A stretch of 64,000 nt of DNA from Polynucleobacter sp. MG-5-Ahmo-C2 (GTDB taxonomy: Bacteria > Pseudomonadota > Gammaproteobacteria > Burkholderiales > Burkholderiaceae). The notes below the pieces were generated by a model that saw nothing but the letters and a program-made list of their open reading frames with translations, was not told the origin of the DNA and ran no database searches. Shown piece after piece: positions 1 to 8,545 of the stretch (the stretch's first letter is position 1; each line of letters opens with the position of its first letter). The stretch is from assembly GCF_018687735.1 (NCBI RefSeq), contig NZ_CP061304.1:682001-746000 (forward strand), given 5' to 3'. A program made the position numbers and the translations under genes.

Positions 1-261
1 GTCATCGGGGCCTTGTTGTGGGCGATCTTTCCTCTATCCATTGGCTCAATTAGCTTATTATTTATGATGATTCGCAAGGGTGCTGCAACCAAGGTAACGA
101 GTTTTCTTTACCTCACGCCTCCAACCACTGCGCTGCTAGCCTGGTTCTTTTTTGATGAGCCGTTTAACGCAATGATGGCCGTAGGGCTTGGTTTGACGAT
201 GACGGGGGTCGTTTTGGTAAATGCCCGCCAAGCCAACACGGTAGCGACCATTGCTGAGTAG
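1..261 (+). CDS. EamA/DMT-family permease, C-terminal fragment
   Basis: This is the last 86 residues of a gene that begins left of the window; frame 1 is open from base 1 to the TAG at 259-261. It holds about three hydrophobic segments and ends with the pattern typical of the second EamA repeat: a YLTPP stretch, then FFFDEP, then a final helix G-x-x-L-T-M-T-G-V-V-L-V-N. EamA proteins are ten-helix inner-membrane exporters of amino acids or other metabolites, and the substrate cannot be read from the tail. The family is well supported; the specific transporter is not. Confidence 0.75.
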   Translation, partial: VIGALLWAIFPLSIGSISLLFMMIRKGAATKVTSFLYLTPPTTALLAWFFFDEPFNAMMAVGLGLTMTGVVLVNARQANTVATIAE

Positions 262-359
262 GGTGCCAGCGAATGTCCAAGTTGGGGCCAATAAATCCAT
301 GTCGACTTGTGAAATTAATTATCATTCCGTATGTTGAAAGTTTTGGAAGGTATTTTGGG

Positions 360-1373
360 ATGTATTTGAATCGATTTTGGCTCTTTGCCTTCATTGCGGT
401 ATTTGCCTGTGGCGCTCTGGTAAACACACCAGTAATTGCTGCCAGCAAGGATAAAGACAAGCAAGTCAAGACTAGTAAAGTAGTGATTAAAACTGCTCGA
501 TCACCCAAAAAGCCAAAAACAGTTCGAGTAACGGTGACTCGCTCATCTGAGCCCCTTGTTTCTTCTCATCCATCATTTGCGACAGCGCTTGGTCTCCGCG
601 GCCAACATGACGAGCTGAGCTTGAAGTCGAGCGTAGCGATGGTGGTTAATCAAGATACCAAAGAAGTCTATTTTGAAAAAAATTCTTCTGTCAGTCTGCC
701 AATCGCATCAATCACTAAGTTAATGACAGCTATGGTTGTTTTGGATTCCAGACTACCCCTGGATGAGACGATTGTGATCAATGCGGATGATGTCCGTATC
801 TACCCAAATTCTCGTCTAGCTGGTGGCACAGCTATGACGCGTGAAGAAGCCCTGTTGCTAGCTTTAATGTCTTCTGAGAACCGCGCTGCATATACCTTGG
901 GTAGAAATTATCCGGGCGGTATTTCTGCATTTGTGGATGCCATGAACCGTAAAGCCAGAGATTTGGGAATGGACCATTCGCATTTTGCTGATCCTACTGG
1001 CTTGATGAGTGAGAACGTGGCGTCTGCTGAAGATTTAACCCGCATGCTGAACGCTGCCTATCAGTACAAAATGATTCGTGAGTTTTCAACATGGCCCGAT
1101 TTAACGATGGTGATTGCCAAGCGCCCACAGAAGTTCCTAAACACCAATCGTTTAGTACGATCAGGTGATATGAATATCGGCCTACAAAAGACGGGCTTTA
1201 TTAATGCAGCAGGTAAGTGCTTGGTTATGCAAGCCAGGGTGAATAACACCCCTCTATTGTTAGTCTTCTTAGATTCTGTTGGTACGCAATCGCGTTTTGC
1301 TGATGCGGTACGAGTGCGCGATTGGTATGAGCGTATGCCTTCAGGCGCCCAACCCATTCGCCGCTTAATGTAA
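360..1373 (+). CDS. pbpG: D-alanyl-D-alanine endopeptidase, penicillin-binding protein 7 type (peptidase S11)
   Basis: This periplasmic serine peptidase trims peptidoglycan cross-links. All three penicillin-binding motifs are visible: S117-I-T-K120 (nucleophile and general base), S172-E-N174 and K277-T-G. The open frame extends up to 273, but the ATG at 360 is preferred. It has a GGAAGG ribosome-binding site at 345-350, and it starts a clean signal peptide (hydrophobic run, then VIAA) of about 28 residues. From this start the protein is 337 aa, usual for PbpG. A basic, low-complexity stretch follows the signal peptide. The gene ends one base before the convergent iclR-type gene, with no terminator between them. 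The S11 family is certain; the endopeptidase rather than carboxypeptidase assignment rests on overall resemblance. Confidence 0.88.
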   Translation: MYLNRFWLFAFIAVFACGALVNTPVIAASKDKDKQVKTSKVVIKTARSPKKPKTVRVTVTRSSEPLVSSHPSFATALGLRGQHDELSLKSSVAMVVNQDTKEVYFEKNSSVSLPIASITKLMTAMVVLDSRLPLDETIVINADDVRIYPNSRLAGGTAMTREEALLLALMSSENRAAYTLGRNYPGGISAFVDAMNRKARDLGMDHSHFADPTGLMSENVASAEDLTRMLNAAYQYKMIREFSTWPDLTMVIAKRPQKFLNTNRLVRSGDMNIGLQKTGFINAAGKCLVMQARVNNTPLLLVFLDSVGTQSRFADAVRVRDWYERMPSGAQPIRRLM

Positions 1374-1374
1374 T

Positions 1375-2199
1375 CTAGGCAGCTGAGCCAGGATCGCTGG
1401 ATTTGGGTTTGTAGCCCATCCCTTTAGAAATCTGTAGGGCTGTATCCTGCAAGGCTTTTAACCAATCTGCTTGCATTCGGTCTGTCGGTGAGCTGAGTGA
1501 TAAACCCGCAACCAATTTACCGGTGTCATCCAAAATTGCGGCGGCTAAGCAGCTCACACCCAACTCCAATTCTTCGTCATCGCGCGCATTGCCTTCTTTG
1601 CGAACTTGATTCAGAGCAGCTTCTAATTTGGCGAGGTCCGTAATGCTGTTGCGGGTGTGCCCTGATAAGCCGGTACGGGTGACATAAGCGCGCACTTGGC
1701 TAGGGTCATCACTGGATAAAAATAATTTACCTACTGAAGTAAGGTGTAGTGGTGCGCGACCACCAATGGCGCGAACCACTTGCATGCCAGAGCGTTCGCT
1801 ATAGGCGCGATCGATGTACACAATCTCATCACCTTGGCGTACCGATAGATTAACGGTCTCACCAGTAAGCTTATGCAGTGTACGCATCGGAATTTGCGCA
1901 GCCTCACGAACAGAGAGCCGTGCTTTAACTAAGTTACCAAGCTCCAAAAGTTTTAAGCCAAGACGGTAGGTGCCGCCATCACCACGCTCTACTAAACGGC
2001 AGGCCACCATATCATTCAGAATACGGTGGGCAGTGGAGGGGTGTAGACCCGTTTGTTCGGCCAAATTCTTGAGGCTGCTTGATTCTTCTTGTTCTGCCAA
2101 GGCGTCAAGCAAATTCATCATGCGCTCAACCACCTGGATGGCTGTTTTACCAACTTCCCCAGTGCTTCTGGTGTTTTTGACGGTTTTGCTCGTGCTCAT
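1375..2199 (-). CDS. IclR-family transcriptional regulator
   Basis: A 274-residue regulator. The N-terminal winged helix-turn-helix spans about residues 20-85, with the typical SSSLKNLAEQTGLHPSTAHR pattern. The C-terminal effector-binding domain (about 100-265) carries the family signatures V-G-K-L-F-L-S and the E-E-L-E-L-G-V-S-C-L-A-A stretch near residue 210. IclR proteins control degradation or central-metabolism genes in response to small carboxylates; the ligand is not evident. It lies downstream of pyrD on the same strand with 94 bases between, so it probably has its own promoter. A short inverted repeat, GGAA-CGA-TTCC, lies 51 bases upstream of the start and could be an autoregulatory site. 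Confidence 0.88.
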   Translation of the reverse strand: MSTSKTVKNTRSTGEVGKTAIQVVERMMNLLDALAEQEESSSLKNLAEQTGLHPSTAHRILNDMVACRLVERGDGGTYRLGLKLLELGNLVKARLSVREAAQIPMRTLHKLTGETVNLSVRQGDEIVYIDRAYSERSGMQVVRAIGGRAPLHLTSVGKLFLSSDDPSQVRAYVTRTGLSGHTRNSITDLAKLEAALNQVRKEGNARDDEELELGVSCLAAAILDDTGKLVAGLSLSSPTDRMQADWLKALQDTALQISKGMGYKPKSSDPGSAA

Positions 2200-2250
2200 G
2201 GAGTTTATTGTAGCGATTTCAGATGCGATTGCATATTATGAAATCCTGCT

Positions 2251-2261
2251 GGAACGATTCC
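2251..2261. promoter_or_regulatory. Short inverted repeat upstream of the IclR-type gene, possible operator
   Basis: GGAA-CGA-TTCC is a 4-bp inverted repeat in the 94-base gap between pyrD and the regulator gene. IclR of enterobacteria binds a longer palindrome with TGGAA and TTCCA half-sites, so the resemblance is only partial. No convincing promoter pair at correct spacing was found next to it. Confidence 0.2.
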
Positions 2262-2293
2262 TGAGCGTCAATACTCAGTATTCAGAGGTGATT

Positions 2294-3328
2294 CTAGGAT
2301 TGTCTGAGGGCCTTAGCGCACTCATTTACTAGATCTGGACCCCGGTAGATTAGGCCGGTATACAGCTGCACTAGGCTGGCGCCAGCCATGATTTTTTCTC
2401 TTGCATCGGCTCCTGACAAAATGCCGCCAACACCAATGATGGGAAGATTGTTCCCCAACCGTGCCTTCAGTGTTTTGATCACCTGATTTGATGCAGCGCG
2501 CACTGGAGCGCCAGATAATCCACCAGCTTCACCACCATGATTCATCCCTTGTACCGTATCACGACTAATAGTGGTGTTGGTAGCAATGATGGCATCGATA
2601 CCAAACTCTATGAGTAGATCTGCAATCAAATGAAGGTCGGTGGCATCTAAGTCAGGTGCAATTTTTAAGAAGAGCGGTTTGCGAACGCCATAACGATCGC
2701 TTAAACGTTTTCTGGCTTCATCTAAGTCGCCTAATAATGAGCGCAACATTTCTTCTCCCTGGAGAGCCCGTAGGTTCTGGGTGTTAGGGGAAGAGATGTT
2801 GACGGTAATGTAAGAGGCGATTTCATAAACAGCCTCCATTGCCAGAATGTAATCACTGGCCGCATCTTCAATTGGCGTACTGGCATTCTTGCCAATATTC
2901 ATACCCAAAACACCACCCTTTTGCCAAAACTGGGAGCGACGTACGCGCGCAACGCAAGCTTCAACACCATCATTATTAAAGCCCATGCGATTGATGATGG
3001 CCTGAGCCTCTGTGAGTCTAAACATGCGGGGCTTAGGATTGCCGGCTTGTGGGCGCGGGGTAACTGTGCCGATCTCTAAAAAACCAAATCCAAGGGCGGC
3101 AAGTGCATCGATATGCTTGCCGTCTTTATCTAATCCGGCAGCTAAACCGACTGGGTTTGGAAAAGTAATTCCACAAATCGTATGTGGGTCAAGCACCGGT
3201 TTAGTAAGGAAGCGTTCAAGAAGGCCCCAACGCTGAGCACGATCTAAATTACTGAGGGTGAGGTTGTGGGCTTGTTCGGGATCTAGGCAAAAGAGCCAGG
3301 GACGCAAAAGAGAATAGCGATCAATCAT
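2294..3328 (-). CDS. pyrD: Dihydroorotate dehydrogenase (quinone), class 2
   Basis: This enzyme oxidises dihydroorotate to orotate in pyrimidine synthesis and passes electrons to the quinone pool at the inner membrane. The 344-aa length and the N-terminal helix ([17 protein letters not shown]) are those of membrane-associated class 2 enzymes. Visible signatures include [15 protein letters not shown] near residue 55, the catalytic region N-I-S-S-P-N-T near 178-184, FLKIAPD and the FMN-phosphate site I-G-V-G-G-I near 298. It is separated from the upstream bpt gene by nine bases, so the two are probably cotranscribed. Confidence 0.96.
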   Translation of the reverse strand: MIDRYSLLRPWLFCLDPEQAHNLTLSNLDRAQRWGLLERFLTKPVLDPHTICGITFPNPVGLAAGLDKDGKHIDALAALGFGFLEIGTVTPRPQAGNPKPRMFRLTEAQAIINRMGFNNDGVEACVARVRRSQFWQKGGVLGMNIGKNASTPIEDAASDYILAMEAVYEIASYITVNISSPNTQNLRALQGEEMLRSLLGDLDEARKRLSDRYGVRKPLFLKIAPDLDATDLHLIADLLIEFGIDAIIATNTTISRDTVQGMNHGGEAGGLSGAPVRAASNQVIKTLKARLGNNLPIIGVGGILSGADAREKIMAGASLVQLYTGLIYRGPDLVNECAKALRQS

Positions 3329-3337
3329 GGGTAGATA

Positions 3338-4093
3338 TTATGACCCAGTCAACCCAGACAAAGGCTGCCAGTGATCATCAATCAAACCTTCCATAGGCTG
3401 ATACTTGGCCTTATAGGACATTTTTTCACTCTCTTTAATGTAGTAGCCAAGATAGAGATAAGGAAGTCCGAGTGTTTTTGCCTGCTCAATTTGCCATAGG
3501 ATGCTGTAACTGCCGTAGCTAGAGGCATGTACAGAGGTATCAAAGAAGGTATAAACCGAAGAAATGCCCTGATCCAAGATATCAATCATGCTAATCATGC
3601 GCAGGCGGCCAGGGTGGGGGTCATGTGGCCCATCGCGAAACTCCACAATGCGTGAGTTCACCCGGCTTTGCAACAAGAACTGCATGTATTGATCTTGGTC
3701 TTCGTTATCCATTTCTCCGCCAGCATGTCGTTGGTTTTGATACTGCTGGTACAGCTGGTAGTGCTCATCTTGATAGCCTAAGTTGAGAACGGATACTTCG
3801 AGGCCGAAGTGTTTTTTCCAGGAACGACGTTGACTGCGTGAAGGCATAAATTGATTCACTAAGATGCGGGTGGCGATACAAGCCCGGCATTCATCGCAAT
3901 ATGGGCGATAGGTGTAAAGACCGCTACGACGAAAGCCCGCATTCAAAAGCTCACTGTAAACATCCGCATGAATTAAATGAGACGGCGTAGCCACTTGGGA
4001 GCGCGCCATTCTGTTGGGTAAATAAGAGCAAGGATAGGGCGCCGTTGCATAAAACTGTAATGCGGTGAGCGGAAGTTCTTTGAGCTGGGTCAT
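3338..4093 (-). CDS. bpt: Aspartate/glutamate leucyltransferase (bacterial Ate1-like, Bpt)
   Basis: Bpt moves leucine from leucyl-tRNA to N-terminal Asp or Glu of proteins, making them N-degrons for ClpS/ClpAP. The 251-aa protein has the family motifs YPCSYLP near residue 20, the cysteine cluster PYCDECRAC near residue 65, and the GNAT-fold core with LYLGYYI near residue 217. Its ATG overlaps the aat stop codon (ATGA), which signals translational coupling. Some annotations call it arginyl-tRNA-protein transferase; bacterial members of this length transfer leucine. Confidence 0.93.
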   Translation of the reverse strand: MTQLKELPLTALQFYATAPYPCSYLPNRMARSQVATPSHLIHADVYSELLNAGFRRSGLYTYRPYCDECRACIATRILVNQFMPSRSQRRSWKKHFGLEVSVLNLGYQDEHYQLYQQYQNQRHAGGEMDNEDQDQYMQFLLQSRVNSRIVEFRDGPHDPHPGRLRMISMIDILDQGISSVYTFFDTSVHASSYGSYSILWQIEQAKTLGLPYLYLGYYIKESEKMSYKAKYQPMEGLIDDHWQPLSGLTGS

Positions 4094-4851
4094 AGCCAGT
4101 GGGTCAAGATTGTTTTATCAAAAGTCCAAGATGATTCCATCTTAGTTTGATTTACAGATATTTGCAGTTGCTCTAAAAATTGTCCCCTAGCAATCGGGCT
4201 AGCACCCAGGGAATGCAGGTGTTCCGTCTCTTGCTGGCAATCAATCATGGCAATCCCGTTCTGAAGGCACCAGGCACTTAAGCTCGCTAGGGCAATCTTC
4301 GAGGCACCCGGTTTGCGGCTAAACATCGATTCCCCAAATACCATCCCGCCAAAGGATACGCAGTAAAGGCCGCCAATCATCTGACCCTGTTCAGTCACAG
4401 CGATGCTATGCGCATGACCTTGTTCATGAAGTGCAGTGTAAGCATCCATGATTTCATGGGTGATCCAAGTGCCATCTTGATCTTTTCGACTACTGGTAGC
4501 GCATGCACGAATCACTGCACCAAAATCTACATCTACCGCAATTCGTGAGTGAGCATCTTGGCAAAAAAAGCGAAGACTCTTTTTAAGGGAATCACTGCAT
4601 TTAAATTGCGCAGGCTTGAGAACCATCCGGGGATCTGGTGACCACCACAAAACGGGTTGATTATCGGAGTACCAAGGAAAAATGCCTAACTGGTAAGCCT
4701 GGGATAATTGTCCGGGATATATCCGTTCACTGACGGCAATTAATCCAGGTACGCTGGGATCGGGATCCGGATGAATCAGCGGGTTTGGAAAGGAATCGTT
4801 TGGTCCAAGCCAAGCAATTTGACTCATGCCTTGACCCCTAACTCGACCCAT
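4090..4851 (-). CDS. aat: Leucyl/phenylalanyl-tRNA--protein transferase
   Basis: Aat adds Leu or Phe to N-terminal Arg or Lys, the other bacterial N-end-rule branch. Motifs seen are the G-I-F-P-W-Y region near residue 57 followed by the [12 protein letters not shown] stretch, [10 protein letters not shown] near 161, F-G-E-S-M-F near 172, and the D-C-Q near 200. The 253-aa length is slightly long; the second ATG at 4827 (protein MSQIAWLG...) fits homologs about as well and may be the true start. It is coupled to bpt by an ATGA overlap and follows the NUDIX gene after 10 bases, so all three probably share a transcript. Confidence 0.93.
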   Translation of the reverse strand: MGRVRGQGMSQIAWLGPNDSFPNPLIHPDPDPSVPGLIAVSERIYPGQLSQAYQLGIFPWYSDNQPVLWWSPDPRMVLKPAQFKCSDSLKKSLRFFCQDAHSRIAVDVDFGAVIRACATSSRKDQDGTWITHEIMDAYTALHEQGHAHSIAVTEQGQMIGGLYCVSFGGMVFGESMFSRKPGASKIALASLSAWCLQNGIAMIDCQQETEHLHSLGASPIARGQFLEQLQISVNQTKMESSWTFDKTILTHWL

Positions 4852-4861
4852 AGCTTAGCCA

Positions 4862-5422
4862 CTAAATTCTTTCAGAGGGCAAAACGTCGCGACTCCGTAC
4901 ATGAAATGCTTTGCCTTCTTCTAATAGGCCTGCAGCACGATCAGCAAAGAACCATTCCAGCGTTTGTTTAACCGTTGGAAAGGCTAATTCTGCCCAAGGA
5001 ATCTCATGCTCATCAAAGAGAGCTACTTCAAGACTCTCCTCGCCGGCAGAAAATTCCGGTGAATCCATTCTTGCTAAATAAAACAGGTGTACTTGTTCTG
5101 CATGCGGAACATTGAGTAAGGAGTAGAGCGGTCCAATTTCTACATGAGCACCCGCCTCTTCATGTGTTTCTCGAGCAGCGCCATGACCAGTACTTTCACC
5201 TAATTCCATAAAACCCGCAGGCAAGGTCCAATAACCAAGACGTGGTTCGATGGCACGGCGACATAGAAGCACTTGCTTACCGTAGATCGGAATGCTACCC
5301 ACTACATTGCGGGGATTTTGATAATGGATGCTTCCACATGCTTCACATACATGGCGTTCACGAGAATCATCGGCCGGAATCTTGATGGTCAGCAGCGTGG
5401 CGCAGTTAGGGCAATACTTCAT
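4862..5422 (-). CDS. NUDIX hydrolase with N-terminal zinc ribbon
   Basis: This pyrophosphohydrolase has 186 residues. An N-terminal zinc ribbon uses C4, C7, C26 and C29. The Nudix box runs from G70 to about residue 92, with G-x5-E, then R-E-x-x-E-E-x-G intact. Proteins with this ribbon-plus-Nudix layout are usually NADH/NAD+ or ADP-ribose type pyrophosphatases, but the substrate cannot be set from the sequence. It lies between pabBC and aat on the same strand, with gaps of about ten bases. Confidence 0.85.
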   Translation of the reverse strand: MKYCPNCATLLTIKIPADDSRERHVCEACGSIHYQNPRNVVGSIPIYGKQVLLCRRAIEPRLGYWTLPAGFMELGESTGHGAARETHEEAGAHVEIGPLYSLLNVPHAEQVHLFYLARMDSPEFSAGEESLEVALFDEHEIPWAELAFPTVKQTLEWFFADRAAGLLEEGKAFHVRSRDVLPSERI

Positions 5423-5431
5423 ACTGACTTT

Positions 5432-7258
5432 CTAGAAATGGGCTTTGATAGTGCCACGTAGGGCATTGCTAAGAATAATCTCATCTGCCATTGAAACATC
5501 ATTAATAGTCAGGTTGGCTTCGCGGGCATTGAACATGGGATCGGCTAGTAGGCTTGCGCGCAGTACCCCTGGTAACAAGCCAGCTGAAACGGGGGGAGTA
5601 AGCCATTCAGAGCTACCTTGAGGTTTAACAAAAATGCTAGTTCTGCCTCCTTCAGTAACAAAGCCCTGCTCATTAGTAAAGAGGGCATCAAAACCCCCTA
5701 ATTCGGTGGCGGTCTGCCAAGCAAGATTGTAGAGATGGCGGTTGCTCACCTTGTGACGCAATAAAGCATCGCCAGAAAACATTCGCATATCGCCAGAAAG
5801 AATATCTTTTGCCCAGAAAATTTTGACGGGTTCATGAAGACTTTCGAGAACTCCAATAGAGGCTGACAATTCACCGTTGGGAGCAAGATCAAGTCTTAGC
5901 CTAAAAGAAGTTGCGGGATTGAGTGATGAACATGTATTTGTAATCACTGCTGTTGCGGCAGATCTATGAAATGGAATGCCCAAGGCTAAAGCGGATGACT
6001 GCATGCGATCTAAATGAAGCTCAAGTTGTTGCGGATTTCCTTCGGCAATGGCAATCGTTTCGAATAATCCGGTAGCAGCGGAAAGATTCTTGAAGAAGGC
6101 GGATTTAATTTGGCACTCTTGCCATTCTTGTTTTGCATCAGAATCATTAGTAATGCCAGCACCGATTCCCAGGGTAAAAGTGGAGGCATGTGACTGAGTA
6201 TCTTCTGTAATCTCAACCGTGCGGATGGGAACGCTAAAAGCAAAGTCTCCACTGGGGTCTAGCCAACCTAAGGCACCACAGTAATAGCCACGATCTTCAG
6301 GCTCTAACTCTTGAATAATTTCCATGCTGCGTTTTTTGGGCGCACCTGTTACTGAGCCACAAGGGAAGACAGCACTCAGAATATCAAAGAGAGCAGTATT
6401 TGGTTTGGCTTGGCTCTGAACAGTTGAAGTCATTTGCAATACATCACCATGTCTAGCAACTTCAAATAAATTAGGTACCGTGACCGTGCCAGGTAAAGAG
6501 ACGCGGCCAAGATCATTACGCAAGAGATCCACAATCATGACATTCTCGGCTTGATTCTTCGGATCGTCTGATAAAGCGCTTGCTACTTCAGATAATGCGC
6601 TGGCAGTGCCTTTCATCGGCATTGCTTTTAAGGTATCACCTTCGCGGGAAATAAAGAGCTCGGGAGATTGAGAAAGTAAGTAGCTGCCAGAGTGTGCGAT
6701 ATATGCCCCAAACCTACCGGGCTGACGCTCACGTAGGCGACTATATAAAGCCAGTGGTGAACCATATGTCTTGCCAGAAATTCGGTAGGTATGATTGATT
6801 TGATAGCTATCGCCACTGCGAATGTATTCCTGAATGCTAGCAATATCAGATGAAAACTGCACTTCATTTAATGACTCACGAATATCGAGCACACCAGCAG
6901 TCTTCTGGCGACCCTCGAGCATCGCAATCTGCTTAGCGATGAAGGTATCCACTTCAGTCTTGGATAGCTTGTCATAGCCTTTAAATGACCAAGCCTCGAT
7001 CAGCGGGTGTGAACTTGGGCTAGCCTCTGATCTTTGTGGAAGCTGATGAATTTGTCTGCCAAACTCATACGCAAATGCAGCAACTACAAACTCGCCTCTA
7101 GCAAGCGAAGCAGTAATCTGGGTTAAACAGGCCTGAGTCGCAGCTAGATCCTGAGCATTGTCACCACTTGTAAGCACTCGCCAATACTGCAGTGGGTTTT
7201 CATAATGACGACTAGATGGCTTAGCTGCTGTACTTTGCGCATCATCGAGCAAAATCAT
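5432..7258 (-). CDS. pabB: Fused aminodeoxychorismate synthase component I and aminodeoxychorismate lyase-like aminotransferase
   Basis: This single 608-aa protein covers both final steps of p-aminobenzoate synthesis for folate. Residues about 1-375 form the chorismate-binding domain; the P-M-K-G-T motif carries the Lys that marks PabB rather than anthranilate synthase (which has Ala there), and C-G-S-V-T-G-A-P-K is present. Residues about 390-608 are a class IV PLP aminotransferase fold like PabC, with candidate PLP lysine K503 in an H-K-V-S-N-R motif. The glutaminase PabA is not in this window; TrpG may serve. The reading frame runs without break across the junction, so this is a real fusion, as known in several bacteria. 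Confidence 0.93.
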   Translation of the reverse strand: MILLDDAQSTAAKPSSRHYENPLQYWRVLTSGDNAQDLAATQACLTQITASLARGEFVVAAFAYEFGRQIHQLPQRSEASPSSHPLIEAWSFKGYDKLSKTEVDTFIAKQIAMLEGRQKTAGVLDIRESLNEVQFSSDIASIQEYIRSGDSYQINHTYRISGKTYGSPLALYSRLRERQPGRFGAYIAHSGSYLLSQSPELFISREGDTLKAMPMKGTASALSEVASALSDDPKNQAENVMIVDLLRNDLGRVSLPGTVTVPNLFEVARHGDVLQMTSTVQSQAKPNTALFDILSAVFPCGSVTGAPKKRSMEIIQELEPEDRGYYCGALGWLDPSGDFAFSVPIRTVEITEDTQSHASTFTLGIGAGITNDSDAKQEWQECQIKSAFFKNLSAATGLFETIAIAEGNPQQLELHLDRMQSSALALGIPFHRSAATAVITNTCSSLNPATSFRLRLDLAPNGELSASIGVLESLHEPVKIFWAKDILSGDMRMFSGDALLRHKVSNRHLYNLAWQTATELGGFDALFTNEQGFVTEGGRTSIFVKPQGSSEWLTPPVSAGLLPGVLRASLLADPMFNAREANLTINDVSMADEIILSNALRGTIKAHF

Positions 7259-7282
7259 CGCAGCTAACCTAATGTCTTCTAG

Positions 7283-7858
7283 TTATTTCAGAAGGGTGGC
7301 AGATTCAATAGTGACAGTCTTGGATGGCACATCAGCCATTCTGCCCATTCGTGGGGCTGGTGCCACCATGGTAGGTAGCTTGCGAATGGCATCGATGGTT
7401 TGCATCCCAGAAATCACCTTCCCAAATACGGTATAGCCATTGCCCATTGCATTCGGGTAGTCCAATGCCGCATTATTGTTAACGTTAATAAAAAATTGGG
7501 AGGTCGCAGAATCAGGGTCAGCAGTACGAGCCATTGCAATGGTGTATGTATTGTTCTTGAGGCCATTGTTTGCTTCTGATGCAACCGGTGCATCAGTCGA
7601 CTTTTGCATCAGATCAGGAGTAAAGCCGCCACCTTGAATCATGAAGCCATCAATGACGCGATGAAAGATGGTGCCATTGTAAAAACCACTTTTGACATAA
7701 TTTAAAAAGTTAGCGGTAGTCTTTGGGGCTTTCACATCATCGAGCTCTACTACAAAGTTGCCCATGGTGGTTTTGAATTCAACCTTAGTGCCAGCAATAG
7801 CAGCTTGGCTAGCAAAGCAGGCGGCAATCAGAATGAGGCTGGTAAAAAGCTTACGCAT
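7283..7858 (-). CDS. Secreted cyclophilin-type peptidyl-prolyl isomerase
   Basis: The frame is open back to 7996, but the ATG at 7858 is chosen: it follows an AAGGAG ribosome-binding site and begins a signal peptide (MRKLFTSLILIAACFASQAA, cleaved near AIA-G). The mature domain of about 170 residues is a cyclophilin with F-H-R-V-I-D-G-F-M-I-Q-G-G, S-Q-F-F-I-N and V-F-G-K-V signatures. It resembles PpiA, which speeds proline isomerisation in periplasmic proteins. It lies 50 bases after the isomerase-like gene on the same strand. Confidence 0.93.
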   Translation of the reverse strand: MRKLFTSLILIAACFASQAAIAGTKVEFKTTMGNFVVELDDVKAPKTTANFLNYVKSGFYNGTIFHRVIDGFMIQGGGFTPDLMQKSTDAPVASEANNGLKNNTYTIAMARTADPDSATSQFFINVNNNAALDYPNAMGNGYTVFGKVISGMQTIDAIRKLPTMVAPAPRMGRMADVPSKTVTIESATLLK

Positions 7859-7908
7859 AAGGACTCCTTGGGTGAGATAGATACAACAGATTGTATTGCG
7901 CAACCGCA

Positions 7909-8535
7909 TTAAGTCAGTCCGTTTGGGACATTGCCAGCATAGGCATAGGAGGCTTCCTCGAACATGCCTGGCCGATTGAGGTAGTCCAGCGCCCAATCAA
8001 TGGTATCGACGCCCCAAAAACAATGTTGCTTCAGTATCAGGGCCGGCAATCCAAAGGCGCCATCTGCTTTAGCCTGATCGGTATTGGCAATGAGCCTAGA
8101 TTTTACTTCGGGGCTTTCTGGTTTTGCAGTATCTGCTGGCAAACCTAAATAAGTACAAAACTCGGACCAAGAAAGATTGGGATCTTTACCTTCCATCCAC
8201 ACATAATCAAAGGCGCGTTCAAGCATGGCCCAATCTGCATTCTCTTGTACAAGAAGACGCTGAGCTGCAACTGTCATAAACGGGTGGTGTTCAGGAAAGC
8301 GAAATGGGATGCCTAACTTTTCAGCTTGCCAGACACAAAATTGATATGTATGCGGACGCTTGGCGGTGATTTCACCAGGACCTTTATTGTCAGTGGCCCT
8401 TAACAGGCCGCCTAAGAGAATTGGGACGGGTGTGATGTTGAGTTTGTCTTCTAAACGCTGCCTTTGCTTAATATACAAATAAGCAAAAGGTGAAATGATG
8501 TCGTAGTAGAGGGTGGCTGCTGTTTTCTCACTCAT
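7909..8535 (-). CDS. 2-hydroxychromene-2-carboxylate isomerase-like protein (DsbA fold, kappa-GST group)
   Basis: The open frame extends to 8733 inside rarA, but the ATG at 8535 gives a 208-aa protein that begins properly with a beta strand and Y-Y-D-I-I-S-P-F-A-Y-L. The S-P-F-A-Y motif contains the serine used by kappa-class glutathione transferases and NahD-type isomerases in place of the DsbA cysteine pair. The helical insert and C-terminal G-A-F-G-L-P and F-W-G-V-D-T motifs complete the family pattern. NahD acts in naphthalene breakdown, but no aromatic pathway is nearby, so the true substrate is probably different. Confidence 0.85.
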   Translation of the reverse strand: MSEKTAATLYYDIISPFAYLYIKQRQRLEDKLNITPVPILLGGLLRATDNKGPGEITAKRPHTYQFCVWQAEKLGIPFRFPEHHPFMTVAAQRLLVQENADWAMLERAFDYVWMEGKDPNLSWSEFCTYLGLPADTAKPESPEVKSRLIANTDQAKADGAFGLPALILKQHCFWGVDTIDWALDYLNRPGMFEEASYAYAGNVPNGLT

Positions 8536-8545
8536 AGAGTCTGCC

